A DNA stretch of 64,000 bases from Flavobacterium soyangense (GCF_015277675.1 NZ_JADHEC010000019.1:1-64000); one strand, 5' to 3'; shown: positions 8,502-16,706, counted from the stretch's first letter. Translations and numbers: made by a program. The notes: a model not told the origin generated them from the letters alone.

Positions 8502-8747
8502 TTATTTTTTAGATTTGGCTGGCTCTGCTTTTTTTGCTGGAGTAGCTTTTACCGGCTCAGCTTTTTTAGCAGGAGTTACTTTTTTGGTCGAAGTAGTTTT
8601 TGCTGGCTCTGCTTTTTTAGTTTCAGATTTTGCCATTGTCTGTTGCTTTACTTCTTTTTTAGTCTCTTTTTTCGCAGGTTCAACTTGAGCATTCATCATT
8701 ACTGTTGTTCCTAACAATAGCGCAATTAACATCAAAAAATTTTTCAT
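8502..8747 (-). CDS. small secreted Lys/Ala/Pro-rich protein (paralogue 2)
   Basis: A protein of 81 residues with a signal peptide (MKNFLMLIALLLGTT-type, cleaved near residue 20 after MNA). The tail alternates Ala-Lys-Lys, Glu-Pro-Ala-Lys and Thr, with repeated PAKKAEP units. It matches the proteins at 5967-6185 and 8965-9216 in start, size and charge. Ala/Lys/Pro repeats of this kind are seen in Asr-like and histone-tail-like proteins. The role may be to bind anionic polymers or buffer the envelope, which is inference. It lies just upstream of the regulator/kinase operon with the same orientation and its own terminator between. Confidence 0.7.
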   Translation of the reverse strand: MKNFLMLIALLLGTTVMMNAQVEPAKKETKKEVKQQTMAKSETKKAEPAKTTSTKKVTPAKKAEPVKATPAKKAEPAKSKK

Positions 8748-8786
8748 GATTTTTAATTTAAGTTAATATATTGATTTTTAATATGT

Positions 8787-8825
8787 TAAAGATAATGAAT
8801 TTAAAATAATTTTTGGATAATTTTT
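8787..8825 (-). promoter_or_regulatory. candidate promoter of paralogue 2
   Basis: A -7-like element (minus strand TATCTTTA, 8787-8794, one base off consensus) is followed upstream by ATAATTTTT twice (8806-8814 and 8817-8825), again with an 11-bp period. The repeat sequence differs from that of paralogues 1 and 3, but its position is similar. Confidence 0.35.
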
Positions 8826-8891
8826 AAAAAAAATAGCTCTTGAACGAAGCAAAAAAGCTTATAAATTTTATTACCCGCTTTTAAATAACTT

Positions 8892-8909
8892 GCTTTGTTT
8901 GCTTTGTTT
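8892..8909. repeat. two 9-bp tandem repeats in the 3' region of paralogue 3
   Basis: GCTTTGTTT occurs twice in tandem. Just before it (8856-8877) lies a degenerate form of the hairpin that ends the other two paralogues. Confidence 0.5.
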
Positions 8910-8964
8910 GCAAACTCACAATAATTTGTCGCTCAATTTCATAAGGGCAAAACCAAAGGCTTCG

Positions 8965-9216
8965 TTATTTTTTTGCTTTTGCAGCGTTGGCCTTTTTCTC
9001 TGCTTTAGCTGCTTTTTTCTCGGCTTTCGCCTCTTTTTTCTCCTCTTTTGTTTTGTGTTTAGAAGTTGTAACTTCTTTTGCCAGAGTGATTTTTGATGGT
9101 TCTGTTCTTGCGTTTACCATCACACTTGTTCCTAAAATTACTGCGATTAACATCAATACTTTTTTACTCAAGTTTTGCAGTTTGTTTTTTTTGTTTTCGT
9201 GAATTTGTGATTCCAT
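8965..9216 (-). CDS. small secreted Lys/Ala/Glu-rich protein (paralogue 3)
   Basis: A protein of 83 residues from the ATG at 9216. The hydrophobic core (KKVLMLIAVILGTSVMVNA) matches the signal peptides of the other two paralogues but is preceded by about 16 extra polar residues. A TTG codon at residue 17 would give a start equal to the paralogues, so 9168 is a realistic alternative start. The tail is repeats of Lys, Ala and Glu (EKKAAKAEKKA type), more helical and less Pro-rich than the others. Its promoter shares the spaced AAATGAAG repeats with paralogue 1. Its 3' hairpin is degenerate. Confidence 0.65.
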   Translation of the reverse strand: MESQIHENKKNKLQNLSKKVLMLIAVILGTSVMVNARTEPSKITLAKEVTTSKHKTKEEKKEAKAEKKAAKAEKKANAAKAKK

Positions 9217-9256
9217 AATTTCTAAAATTTAAATTAATAATTTGTTATTTATAAGT

Positions 9257-9291
9257 CAAAAGTATATCCGTAAAATGAAGACCAAATGAAG
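9257..9291 (-). promoter_or_regulatory. promoter of paralogue 3 with direct-repeat operator
   Basis: The -7 element is CAAAAGTA on the plus strand (minus TACTTTTG, 9257-9264). AAATGAAG boxes at 9273-9280 and 9284-9291 repeat with an 11-bp period. The gap to the -7 element is 8 bp, as in paralogue 1. No TTG -33 box is present, which fits an activator-dependent promoter. Confidence 0.55.
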
Positions 9292-9416
9292 ATTGACTGG
9301 ATCAAAGAAAGTTTAACCATTCATTAACTTTTTGGACTATAGAAACAAAAAATTTAATGAAAATGAAAAGACTTTTTAAAACCCAATTGCTTATTTTTAC
9401 AAACTAATTTTTTATT

Positions 9417-12257
9417 ATGTCAGCTCAAAAACGTCTTTTCCTTCTCGATGCATACGCTTTAATCTTCCGTGGTTACTATGCTTTTATAAAAAATCCTCGA
9501 ATTAATTCCAAAGGAATGGACACTTCTGCCATTATGGGTTTTATGAATTCCCTGATGGATGTTATCAAACGCGAAAAACCAGACCATTTGGCCGTGGCGT
9601 TTGACAATGGCGGGAGCCAGTTGAGAAACGAAATATTTCCCGAATACAAAGCACACCGTGATGCTACACCCGAAGCCATAAAAATTGCCATTCCTTATAT
9701 CCAAAAATTATTGCAAGCGATGCATATTCCAATTATTGAAGTCAAAGGTTATGAAGCAGATGATTTAATTGGAACCATTGCCAAACAAGCCGAAAAACAG
9801 AATTACAAAGTCTTTATGGTCACGCCAGACAAGGATTTTGCACAACTGGTTTCGGAAAACATTTTTATGTATAAACCAGCTCGAATGGGCAACGGAATAG
9901 AAATTTGGGGAGTTCCCGAAGTGTTGCAAAAATTCGAAATCGAACGTCCGGATCAAGTGATTGACTACCTCGGAATGATGGGCGATACTGCCGATAATAT
10001 TCCAGGTTTTCCAGGCGTTGGTGAAGTTACCGCCAAGAAATTATTAAAGGAATTTGGCACAATGGAAAATCTTTTGGCCAATACCGACAAGCTGAAAGGC
10101 AAAATGAAGGAAAACATCGAAGCCAACAAAGAAAAAGGATTATTATCCAAAACCTTAGCAACAATTCTATTGGATTGCCCGGTAGTTTTTGATGAAACCG
10201 ATTATGAATTATCAACGCCAGATGTCGACAAAACCGATGCACTTTTCAACGAACTCGAATTTCGAAGAATGGCAGAACAATTTGATGCTATATTCAGAAA
10301 AGGCGGAACTACAACGACAAATTCTCCAGTAGAAGATGCCAAATTATATAAAAAAACTCAACCCAAAAGCGAAGAACAATTCGATCTTTTTGGCAGCACG
10401 CTCCACGACGAAACTACAGATGAAACGCGTCATCAATATTACAATTCATTAGAAAATACTAAACATTCTTATCAGATTATCCAAGGAGATCTAGGTGTGA
10501 AATTGCTGTTACAAAATCTACAAAATCAACCTTCGGTTTGTTTTGATACTGAAACTACAGGTCTTGATGCTTTGCACGCAGAATTAGTTGGGATTTCGTT
10601 TTCTTTCGAAAAAGGAAAAGGATTTTACGTTCCGTTTCCGGAAAATCAGGAAGAGGCCCAAGTTTTAATTAACAAATTCGTTCCGTTTTTTGAAAATAAG
10701 AATATCGAAAAAATTGGACAAAATTTAAAATACGACTTAAAAATTCTTTCCAATTATAATATTAAGGTAGAAGGAAAATTATTCGACACAATGATTGCTC
10801 ACTATCTCATTAACCCGGATATGCGTCATAATATGGATATTTTATCGGAAACCTATTTAAAATATTCTCCAAAATCTATTGAAGATTTGATAGGCAAAAA
10901 AGGCAAAAACCAGAAATCGATGCGCGACATCGAATTGGAAGAAATCAAGGAATATGCCGTTGAAGATGCCGATGTAACTTTGCAACTAAAAGAGATTTTC
11001 ACATTGGAATTAGACAAAACGGGGACCAAAAAACTTTTTGAAGAAATTGAAATTCCATTAGTAAAAGTACTTGCCGATATGGAAAAAGAAGGTATTCGAG
11101 TGGATGTAGATTTTCTGAAATCATTGTCGAAAGAACTAGGCAATGATATTAAATCATTGGAAAAATCCATTTATGAAACCGCTGGACATTCTTTCAATTT
11201 GGCTTCTCCAAAACAATTAGGAGAAGTTTTATTTGACAAACTGAAAATTGGCGGAGCCAAACAAAAGAAAACAAAAACCGGACAATACGCTACTGGCGAA
11301 GAAATTTTAAGCTATTTGGCAGTTGATTATCCAATTGTAAAAGAAATTCTCGATTGGAGGCAACTGATAAAACTGCAAAATACTTATGTTGATGCATTAC
11401 CGAATCAGGTTGACAAAATCACGAATCGAATCCATACCGATTATATGCAAACTGTTGCTGCGACTGGTCGTTTGAGTTCCAATAATCCAAACTTGCAGAA
11501 TATTCCGATTCGCACCGAGCGTGGTCGTCAAATCAGGAAAGCGTTTGTTGCCCGTGACGAAAATTATACCTTGGTTTCTGCGGATTATTCCCAAATAGAA
11601 TTGCGAATTATTGCGGCTTTATCTGGCGAAGAGAATATGATTGCTGCTTTTAAAAACCACGAAGACATTCACAAATCGACTGCATCAAAAGTATTTAATG
11701 TTCCTTTAGAAGAAGTTACCCGAGAACAAAGAAGTCACGCCAAAACGGTGAATTTCGGGATTATTTATGGTGTTTCAGCATTTGGATTGAGCAACCAAAC
11801 TTCCTTGTCAAGAAGCGAAAGTGCCGCTTTGATTGAAGCCTATTACAAAACGTATCCAAGACTGAAAACCTACATTCAAGAACAAATAGAAAGCGCCCGT
11901 GAGAATGGTTATGTGCAAACTATTCTTGGTCGTCGCCGTTACCTAAAAGATATTAATTCACAAAACGCAATTGTGCGTGGCGGAGCCGAACGAAATGCCG
12001 TAAACGCACCAATACAAGGAAGTGCCGCCGATATCATTAAAATTGCGATGATTAATATTCACAAGAAACTAATTTCAGAAAACTGGAAATCGAAAATGTT
12101 GTTACAAGTTCACGATGAACTTGTGTTTGATGTACACAACTCGGAATTGGAAAGAATTCAACCGATGATTAAACATGAAATGGAAAATGCATTTATAATG
12201 GATGTGCCTTTAGATGTTGAAATAGGTGCTGGGAAAGATTGGCTGGAGGCGCACTAA
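9417..12257 (+). CDS. polA: DNA polymerase I
   Basis: A protein of 946 residues with all three domains. The 5'-3' exonuclease occupies about 1-290 (YKAHRDATPE and GMMGDTADNIPG motifs). The 3'-5' exonuclease starts near 350 with its catalytic motif FDTETTGLD (Asp377, Glu379) and a later YAVEDAD motif, so proofreading looks intact, unlike in Taq-type enzymes. The polymerase domain has motif A DYSQIELRI (Asp723), the helix-O segment with RSHAKTVNFGIIYG, and motif C VHDEL (His899, Asp900). It serves replication and repair in the cytoplasm. It stands alone and is convergent with the LacI-type gene at 12390. Confidence 0.97.
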   Translation: MSAQKRLFLLDAYALIFRGYYAFIKNPRINSKGMDTSAIMGFMNSLMDVIKREKPDHLAVAFDNGGSQLRNEIFPEYKAHRDATPEAIKIAIPYIQKLLQAMHIPIIEVKGYEADDLIGTIAKQAEKQNYKVFMVTPDKDFAQLVSENIFMYKPARMGNGIEIWGVPEVLQKFEIERPDQVIDYLGMMGDTADNIPGFPGVGEVTAKKLLKEFGTMENLLANTDKLKGKMKENIEANKEKGLLSKTLATILLDCPVVFDETDYELSTPDVDKTDALFNELEFRRMAEQFDAIFRKGGTTTTNSPVEDAKLYKKTQPKSEEQFDLFGSTLHDETTDETRHQYYNSLENTKHSYQIIQGDLGVKLLLQNLQNQPSVCFDTETTGLDALHAELVGISFSFEKGKGFYVPFPENQEEAQVLINKFVPFFENKNIEKIGQNLKYDLKILSNYNIKVEGKLFDTMIAHYLINPDMRHNMDILSETYLKYSPKSIEDLIGKKGKNQKSMRDIELEEIKEYAVEDADVTLQLKEIFTLELDKTGTKKLFEEIEIPLVKVLADMEKEGIRVDVDFLKSLSKELGNDIKSLEKSIYETAGHSFNLASPKQLGEVLFDKLKIGGAKQKKTKTGQYATGEEILSYLAVDYPIVKEILDWRQLIKLQNTYVDALPNQVDKITNRIHTDYMQTVAATGRLSSNNPNLQNIPIRTERGRQIRKAFVARDENYTLVSADYSQIELRIIAALSGEENMIAAFKNHEDIHKSTASKVFNVPLEEVTREQRSHAKTVNFGIIYGVSAFGLSNQTSLSRSESAALIEAYYKTYPRLKTYIQEQIESARENGYVQTILGRRRYLKDINSQNAIVRGGAERNAVNAPIQGSAADIIKIAMINIHKKLISENWKSKMLLQVHDELVFDVHNSELERIQPMIKHEMENAFIMDVPLDVEIGAGKDWLEAH

Positions 12258-12389
12258 AAAGTGGTCAATGTTCAGTCAAAGTTGGCAGATTAAGATTTTT
12301 TCTTGACTTTCTGTGATGACTAATTTAACACTTCCAGAATTACTCTTGGTGTAATTATCCTTTTAGATTATTTCTTAAAAGAACTTTAA

Positions 12390-13415
12390 CTACAACTTTC
12401 TAGTCGATTCTCTTTCTCTCAATTGCGTTTTGATAACTACCGTTTCATAAGGAAGATTTTCTTCTTTAGATTCTAATCTGTTGATTAATAATTTTGCAGC
12501 TTCTTCACCTATTTCTACACCATATTGACTTACGGTGGTAAGGCTTGGAGACAGTCTTCTGGAAGCAAGAATTCCATCGGCAAAACCAATAATAGATAAT
12601 TCTTCAGGAATTTTATAGCCTTTTTTAATACCAATTCTCAATGCGGCAACGGAGTCATTTTCGTCCAAGGCAAAAATTCCGTCAATGGTATTGTTGTCAA
12701 GATTTTTTTCGATTTTTTCTTTTAAATCATCCTCTGAATCGGTTCTAAGAATCAAATTCTGATTTATTGGAATGTTATTATTTTTTAGAGCTTGCAAATA
12801 TCCTTCGACTCTTAATTTTCCAACACTTAGATTATCAACTGAAGAAAACAAGGCGATATTCTTGCATCCAATATTTATTAAATGTTGAGTAGCATTTAAG
12901 GCCGAATCGAAATCGTCAACAACAACTTTGTCACAAGAGACTTCTTCTGCAATACGATCAAACATAACAATTGGAATACCTTCATTTATAATGTCTTTAA
13001 AGTGATTGTATTCGTGTAATTTTTGAGCTTCCTCTGAAATAGATAGAATAAAACCGTCAATAGTCCCATTACTCAACATTTCTAAGGTGTGCACTTCTTT
13101 CTCCAATGATTCGTTAGAAATACACATTATAACATTATATCCTTTTTCATCTGCAATTTTTTCTATACCGCTAAATACTTTGGCAAAAAAAGAATTCAGA
13201 ATATTTGGAATGATAACACCAATATTTTTTGTTTTTCTGTTTTTGAGGTTCAGACCAATAACATTTGGTTTATAGTTTTTGAGTTTAGCGTATTCTTTTA
13301 TTCTGGTTTTTGTTTGCTCACTAATTTCAGGACTATCATTAAGTGCTTTTGAAACTGTAGAAACAGAAACATTAAGTTCTTTGGCAATTTGTTTTAGAGT
13401 TGCTTTAGCTTTCAT
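12390..13415 (-). CDS. LacI-family transcriptional regulator (A)
   Basis: A protein of 341 residues. The N-terminal helix-turn-helix (TLKQIAKELNVSVSTVSKALN, about 6-26) is followed by the hinge helix (YKPNVIGLNL, about 49-58) and a periplasmic-binding-protein-like sensor domain (about 62-335). The GLNL of the hinge supplies the Leu lever that pries open a central CG step. Operators with such a centre (CGAAAACGTTTTCG) occur at every sugar transcription unit downstream, so this protein or regulator B is the likely repressor. It has its own consensus promoter (13565-13594) with a leader of about 140 nt. The effector is unknown. Confidence 0.92.
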   Translation of the reverse strand: MKAKATLKQIAKELNVSVSTVSKALNDSPEISEQTKTRIKEYAKLKNYKPNVIGLNLKNRKTKNIGVIIPNILNSFFAKVFSGIEKIADEKGYNVIMCISNESLEKEVHTLEMLSNGTIDGFILSISEEAQKLHEYNHFKDIINEGIPIVMFDRIAEEVSCDKVVVDDFDSALNATQHLINIGCKNIALFSSVDNLSVGKLRVEGYLQALKNNNIPINQNLILRTDSEDDLKEKIEKNLDNNTIDGIFALDENDSVAALRIGIKKGYKIPEELSIIGFADGILASRRLSPSLTTVSQYGVEIGEEAAKLLINRLESKEENLPYETVVIKTQLRERESTRKL

Positions 13416-13564
13416 AAGTCAATAATTTATTATCATTTATTTTGATTATGAAGAACTCTCGTTTGAGGATAAGCTTCATATTTTTTTATTCAAAAAAACT
13501 CTTTTACAAAATAAACCGTTTTTAAAAAGTGGAAATTACAATTTTTTTTTGAATTAAGGCATTG

Positions 13565-13594
13565 CAAATATAGAAACTCTAAATTGAACTACAA
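13565..13594 (-). promoter_or_regulatory. consensus promoter of LacI regulator A
   Basis: On the minus strand TTG (13594-13592), exactly 19 bp, then TATATTTG (13572-13565). This matches the Bacteroidota TTG-N19-TAnnTTTG promoter. Confidence 0.75.
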
Positions 13595-13680
13595 TTCAAT
13601 AAAAAACAAATGTATTTAGATTCAAATATTTATTTGATTATCAGTATAAAAAGGAACTTAAAATAAATTTTTAAGACAAT

Positions 13681-13710
13681 TTGTATTTCAAAAAAATAAT
13701 TGTACTTTTG
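13681..13710 (+). promoter_or_regulatory. consensus promoter of rplM-rpsI
   Basis: TTG at 13681-13683, a 19-bp spacer, then TACTTTTG at 13703-13710. Transcription would start about 40 nt before the GTG start. The short leader contains a small CCC/GGG hairpin (from about 13714), possibly part of a ribosomal-protein leader. Confidence 0.8.
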
Positions 13711-13755
13711 CACTCCCTTTATTGGGAATGGAATGTTTAATTAAAATAAATTATT

Positions 13756-14211
13756 GTGAACGCATTAAGCTACAAAACAGTATCGACAAGCAAAGCAACC
13801 GTATCCAAAGAATGGATTGTGGTAGACGCTGACGGTCATAACTTAGGTCGTCTTGCATCAAAGGTCGCCATGATCCTTAGAGGCAAGTACAAACCAAGTT
13901 ATACCCCACACGTGGACTGTGGAGATAACGTAATTGTTATCAACTCAGAAAAAATCAACCTTACAGGTAACAAAATGGACGAAAAAACATACGTTCGTCA
14001 CACTGGTTATCCTGGAGGACAAAGAACTTTAACTGCTAAAGTATTACAGGCAAAAAACCCTGCATTATTAGTAGAAAAAGCAGTAAAAGGAATGTTACCT
14101 AAAAACAAATTGGGAGCAGAACTTTTCAGAAATTTAAATGTTGTTGTAGGATCAGAGCACAAACAAGGCGCTCAAAAACCTAGAACTGTTAACCTTAACG
14201 ATCTTAAGTAA
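13756..14211 (+). CDS. rplM: 50S ribosomal protein L13
   Basis: A protein of 151 residues that carries the L13 hallmarks: WIVVDADGHNLGRLAS, a GKYKPSYTPHVDCGD segment, the YVRHTGYPGG motif and an AVKGMLPKNKLG helix. It binds 23S rRNA early in large-subunit assembly. The reading frame starts with GTG at 13756; the next in-frame ATG falls inside the conserved core. The stop overlaps the rpsI start by one base (TAATG), so the two are translationally coupled. A consensus promoter lies upstream. Inside the block the order is L13, S9, S2, EF-Ts, which is common in Bacteroidota. Confidence 0.98.
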   Translation: MNALSYKTVSTSKATVSKEWIVVDADGHNLGRLASKVAMILRGKYKPSYTPHVDCGDNVIVINSEKINLTGNKMDEKTYVRHTGYPGGQRTLTAKVLQAKNPALLVEKAVKGMLPKNKLGAELFRNLNVVVGSEHKQGAQKPRTVNLNDLK

Positions 14212-14597
14212 TGGGAGTAATTCACAAAATCGGTAGAAGAAAAACCGCTGTTGCACGTGTATATGTTTCAGAAGGAACAGGAGTTATCACTGTAAACAAA
14301 AAACCATTCGCAACTTATTTCCCAACTGCAACTTTACAATACAAAGTTTTACAACCTATGTCTATGACAGAAAACGTAACTAACTACGATGTAAAAGTGA
14401 ACGTTTACGGAGGTGGTTCAACTGGTCAGGCAGAAGCTGTAAGAATGGCTTTGGCAAGAGTAATGTGTGAAGTTGGCGAAGGAAACAGAGCTATCTTAAA
14501 ACCAGAAGGTTTATTAACAAGAGATCCAAGAATGGTTGAACGTAAGAAATTCGGTCAGAAAAAAGCTCGTAAGAGATTCCAATTCTCTAAACGTTAA
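14211..14597 (+). CDS. rpsI: 30S ribosomal protein S9
   Basis: A protein of 128 residues with the expected IGRRKTAVARVY start, the GGGSTGQAEAVRMALAR segment and the basic C-terminus KKARKRFQFSKR that reaches the P-site tRNA in the small subunit. The length is normal. It is translationally coupled to rplM. A hairpin-rich 233-bp spacer separates it from rpsB, so the downstream genes may be read through or started anew. Confidence 0.98.
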   Translation: MGVIHKIGRRKTAVARVYVSEGTGVITVNKKPFATYFPTATLQYKVLQPMSMTENVTNYDVKVNVYGGGSTGQAEAVRMALARVMCEVGEGNRAILKPEGLLTRDPRMVERKKFGQKKARKRFQFSKR

Positions 14598-14605
14598 TAT
14601 TGCCT

Positions 14606-14679
14606 GTCTTGTGCATTTCGTGCAAGACTCATTGATAATTAAATTTAAAAACAATGTTGTTGTTGCTCGCTGAGGCGAG
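14606..14679 (+). promoter_or_regulatory. hairpins in the rpsI-rpsB spacer
   Basis: Two stems occur: GTCTTG/CAAGAC (14606-14611 with 14623-14628) and CTCGC-TGAG-GCGAG (14666-14679). Neither has a T run after it, so they look more like leader or processing structures than terminators. A leader bound by S2 for feedback control is possible but unproven. Confidence 0.4.
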
Positions 14680-14706
14680 AATTAGTTTAGCATCTAAATG
14701 AAACCA

Positions 14707-14790
14707 AATTGAAAGATTGAAAAATTAAAAGATTAAAAAATTAGAAAACGAATCTTTAAATCTTTAAATAATTGAATCTTTAAATTTAAA
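14707..14790. repeat. inverted array of octamer repeats upstream of rpsB
   Basis: Five direct units of the form RATTRAAA (14707-14746, the fifth with AGAA at its end) are followed after four bases by five units related to AATCTTTA (14751-14790), the approximate complement. The whole is an 84-bp imperfect palindrome with a strict 8-bp period. Confidence 0.6.
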
Positions 14791-14830
14791 AGGGACATTG
14801 CTAATCAACAGAACGTAAACTAAACAAAAA

Positions 14831-15691
14831 ATGTCAAACAAAGTAGAAGTAAAAGAATTACTAGAAGCAGGTGTTCACTTTGGACACATGACTAGAAAAT
14901 GGGATCCAAATATGGCTCCATACATTTATATGGAACGTAATGGAATTCACATTATCAATCTATATAAAACTGCAGCAAAAATTGAAGAAGCTAACGAAGC
15001 TTTGAAAAAAATTGCCGCATCAGGTAGAAAAATATTATTCGTAGCTACCAAAAAACAAGCAAAAGATATCGTTGCTGAAAAAGCAAAAGCAGCAAATATG
15101 CCTTACATCACTGAAAGATGGCCTGGTGGAATGTTGACTAACTTCGTTACAATCAGAAAAGCTGTTAAAAAGATGGCTACAATTGATAAAATGAAGAAAG
15201 ACGGAACATTCATGACTCTTTCTAAAAAAGAGCGTTTGCAAGTTGATCGTCTTCGTGCTAAATTAGAGAAAAACTTAGGTTCAATCGCAGATATGTCTAG
15301 ACTTCCTGCGGCATTGTTCGTAGTAGATATCAAAGCAGAACACATCGCAATAAAAGAAGCTCAAAAATTAAACATTCCAGTTTTTGCTATGGTGGATACA
15401 AATTCTGACCCAAGAGAGGTTGAATACGTAATCCCATCAAACGATGATGCTTCTAAATCAATCGATAAAATTTTAACTTTAGTAACTGCTGCAATTGTTG
15501 ACGGTCTTGCTAACAGAATTTCTGACAAAGAAGGTGACGTCCCAGCTGAAACTACTGAAGCAGTAGCTGCTCCGGTTGCTGTTGCTGAAGAAGTTGCTCC
15601 TGTAGCAGATGTTGAAGTTGTTGCTCCAGCCGTTGAAGCTGAAGTGGCTGAGCCTACTGCTGAAGCAGAAGCTCCTGCAACTGAAGAATAA
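14831..15691 (+). CDS. rpsB: 30S ribosomal protein S2
   Basis: A protein of 286 residues. Residues 1-230 are standard S2 (GVHFGHMTRKWDPNMAPYI, IIFVATKKQAKD-type segment, TERWPGGMLTNF, VVDIKAEHIAIKEA, the VDTNSDP motif). From about 235 to the end follows an extra tail of some 50 residues made of Ala, Val, Glu and Pro repeats, absent from E. coli S2 and of unknown role. It probably projects as a disordered acidic arm. The gene is followed 108 bp later by tsf, the usual rpsB-tsf pairing. Confidence 0.97.
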   Translation: MSNKVEVKELLEAGVHFGHMTRKWDPNMAPYIYMERNGIHIINLYKTAAKIEEANEALKKIAASGRKILFVATKKQAKDIVAEKAKAANMPYITERWPGGMLTNFVTIRKAVKKMATIDKMKKDGTFMTLSKKERLQVDRLRAKLEKNLGSIADMSRLPAALFVVDIKAEHIAIKEAQKLNIPVFAMVDTNSDPREVEYVIPSNDDASKSIDKILTLVTAAIVDGLANRISDKEGDVPAETTEAVAAPVAVAEEVAPVADVEVVAPAVEAEVAEPTAEAEAPATEE

Positions 15692-15699
15692 ATTAACAT

Positions 15700-15770
15700 A
15701 AATTCCAAATTCCAAAAAAAATTAGAAACTAACGAAGTTGCTGATTTAATAAAATTGGGATTTGGAATTT
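15700..15770 (+). repeat. inverted heptamer repeat between rpsB and tsf (possible attenuator)
   Basis: Two tandem AATTCCA units (15701-15714) face an inverted partner at 15757-15770 (13 of 14 bases pair), followed by a T run. The RNA could fold into a long hairpin that reduces read-through into tsf. Confidence 0.5.
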
Positions 15771-15799
15771 TTTTATATAACCTTAAAAAATAATACAAA

Positions 15800-16624
15800 A
15801 TGGCAACAATTACTGCTGCAGACGTAAATAAATTAAGAACAATCACAGGTGCAGGAATGATGGACTGCAAAAAAGCACTTGTAGAATCTGACGGAGATTT
15901 TGATTTAGCTATCGAAAACTTACGTAAAAAAGGACAAAAAGTAGCCTCAAATCGTGCTGATAGATTGTCAACTGAAGGTGCAGTTATCGCTGTTGTAAAT
16001 GCAGACAAAACCGCTGGAGTTATCGTTTCTCTTAACTGTGAAACTGACTTCGTAGGTAAAAATGAATCATTCATAAAACTAGCTCAGGACTTAGCCGATT
16101 TAGCATTAAATTTCGAAAGTAAAGAAGCTTTTTTAGCTACTGATTTTGGCGGAATCACTGTTGCCGAAAAGTTAATTGAACAAACTGGAGTTATTGGGGA
16201 AAAAATTGAAATTCGTTCTTTTGAAAGATTAGAAGGCGCTTTCATTGGTTCATACATTCACGCAGGAAACAAAATTGCCACTTTAACTGCATTATCTGCA
16301 AACATTGCGGGTGCTGATGAAGTAGCAAGAAACGTATCAATGCAAGCTGCTGCTATGGCACCAATTGCTTTGAACGAAGAAGGTGTTGATGCAGACACTA
16401 TTGCAAAAGAAATCGAAATCGCGAAAGATCTTTTGCGTCAAGAAGGAAAACCAGAAGCTATGTTAGACAATATTGCTAAAGGTAAACTAGCTCGTTTCTT
16501 TAAAGACAATACATTGGTAAACCAAGATTATATTAAAGACAACAAAATGAGCGTTGCCGCTTATGTGAAATCTTTGGATAAAGATCTTATCGTTACAGGT
16601 TTTAAAAGAGCTGCTTTAGGATAA
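15800..16624 (+). CDS. tsf: translation elongation factor Ts
   Basis: A protein of 274 residues, the normal length. It has the N-terminal UBA-like domain with TGAGMMDCKKAL, then the core signature GAVIAVVNADKTAGVIVSLNCETDFV and the C-terminal module ending in KDLIVTGFKRAALG. It recharges EF-Tu by nucleotide exchange. It follows rpsB in the same direction and ends in a strong terminator at 16645-16680. Confidence 0.98.
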   Translation: MATITAADVNKLRTITGAGMMDCKKALVESDGDFDLAIENLRKKGQKVASNRADRLSTEGAVIAVVNADKTAGVIVSLNCETDFVGKNESFIKLAQDLADLALNFESKEAFLATDFGGITVAEKLIEQTGVIGEKIEIRSFERLEGAFIGSYIHAGNKIATLTALSANIAGADEVARNVSMQAAAMAPIALNEEGVDADTIAKEIEIAKDLLRQEGKPEAMLDNIAKGKLARFFKDNTLVNQDYIKDNKMSVAAYVKSLDKDLIVTGFKRAALG

Positions 16625-16644
16625 TTTGTTCTAAACTCAAATAT

Positions 16645-16683
16645 AAAATCCCATTTTAATTTTATTTAAAATGGGATTTTTGT
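16645..16683 (+). terminator. terminator after tsf
   Basis: A perfect stem of about 14 bp (AAAATCCCATTTTA at 16645-16658 with 16667-16680) and a short loop, followed by T-rich sequence. Confidence 0.85.
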
Positions 16684-16706
16684 TTATAATAATGGCTAAA
16701 AATTCT

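Larger units (their letters stand above)
13416..13755. other. divergent intergenic region between LacI regulator A and rplM
   Basis: 340 bp without a gene. It holds two consensus promoters back to back: one for the regulator (minus strand, 13565-13594) and one for rplM (plus strand, 13681-13710). No copy of the CGAAAACGTTTTCG operator is present, so this regulator does not appear to repress itself through that site. Confidence 0.6.

Noticed and set aside
8467..9202. Several plus-strand frames rich in Phe, Ser and Leu opposite the small Lys-rich genes
   Set aside because: They are mirror translations of Lys/Ala-rich codons (AAA, GCA). The minus frames have signal peptides, terminators and promoters.
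12258..12389. Terminator between polA and LacI regulator A
   Set aside because: Only a weak GTCAA/TTGAC pairing is present, too short to call.
15361..16074. Long open frame (237 codons) on the minus strand across rpsB and tsf
   Set aside because: It is antisense to two certain genes and its Ala/Thr/Ser runs mirror the repeat tail of S2. No promoter or domain.
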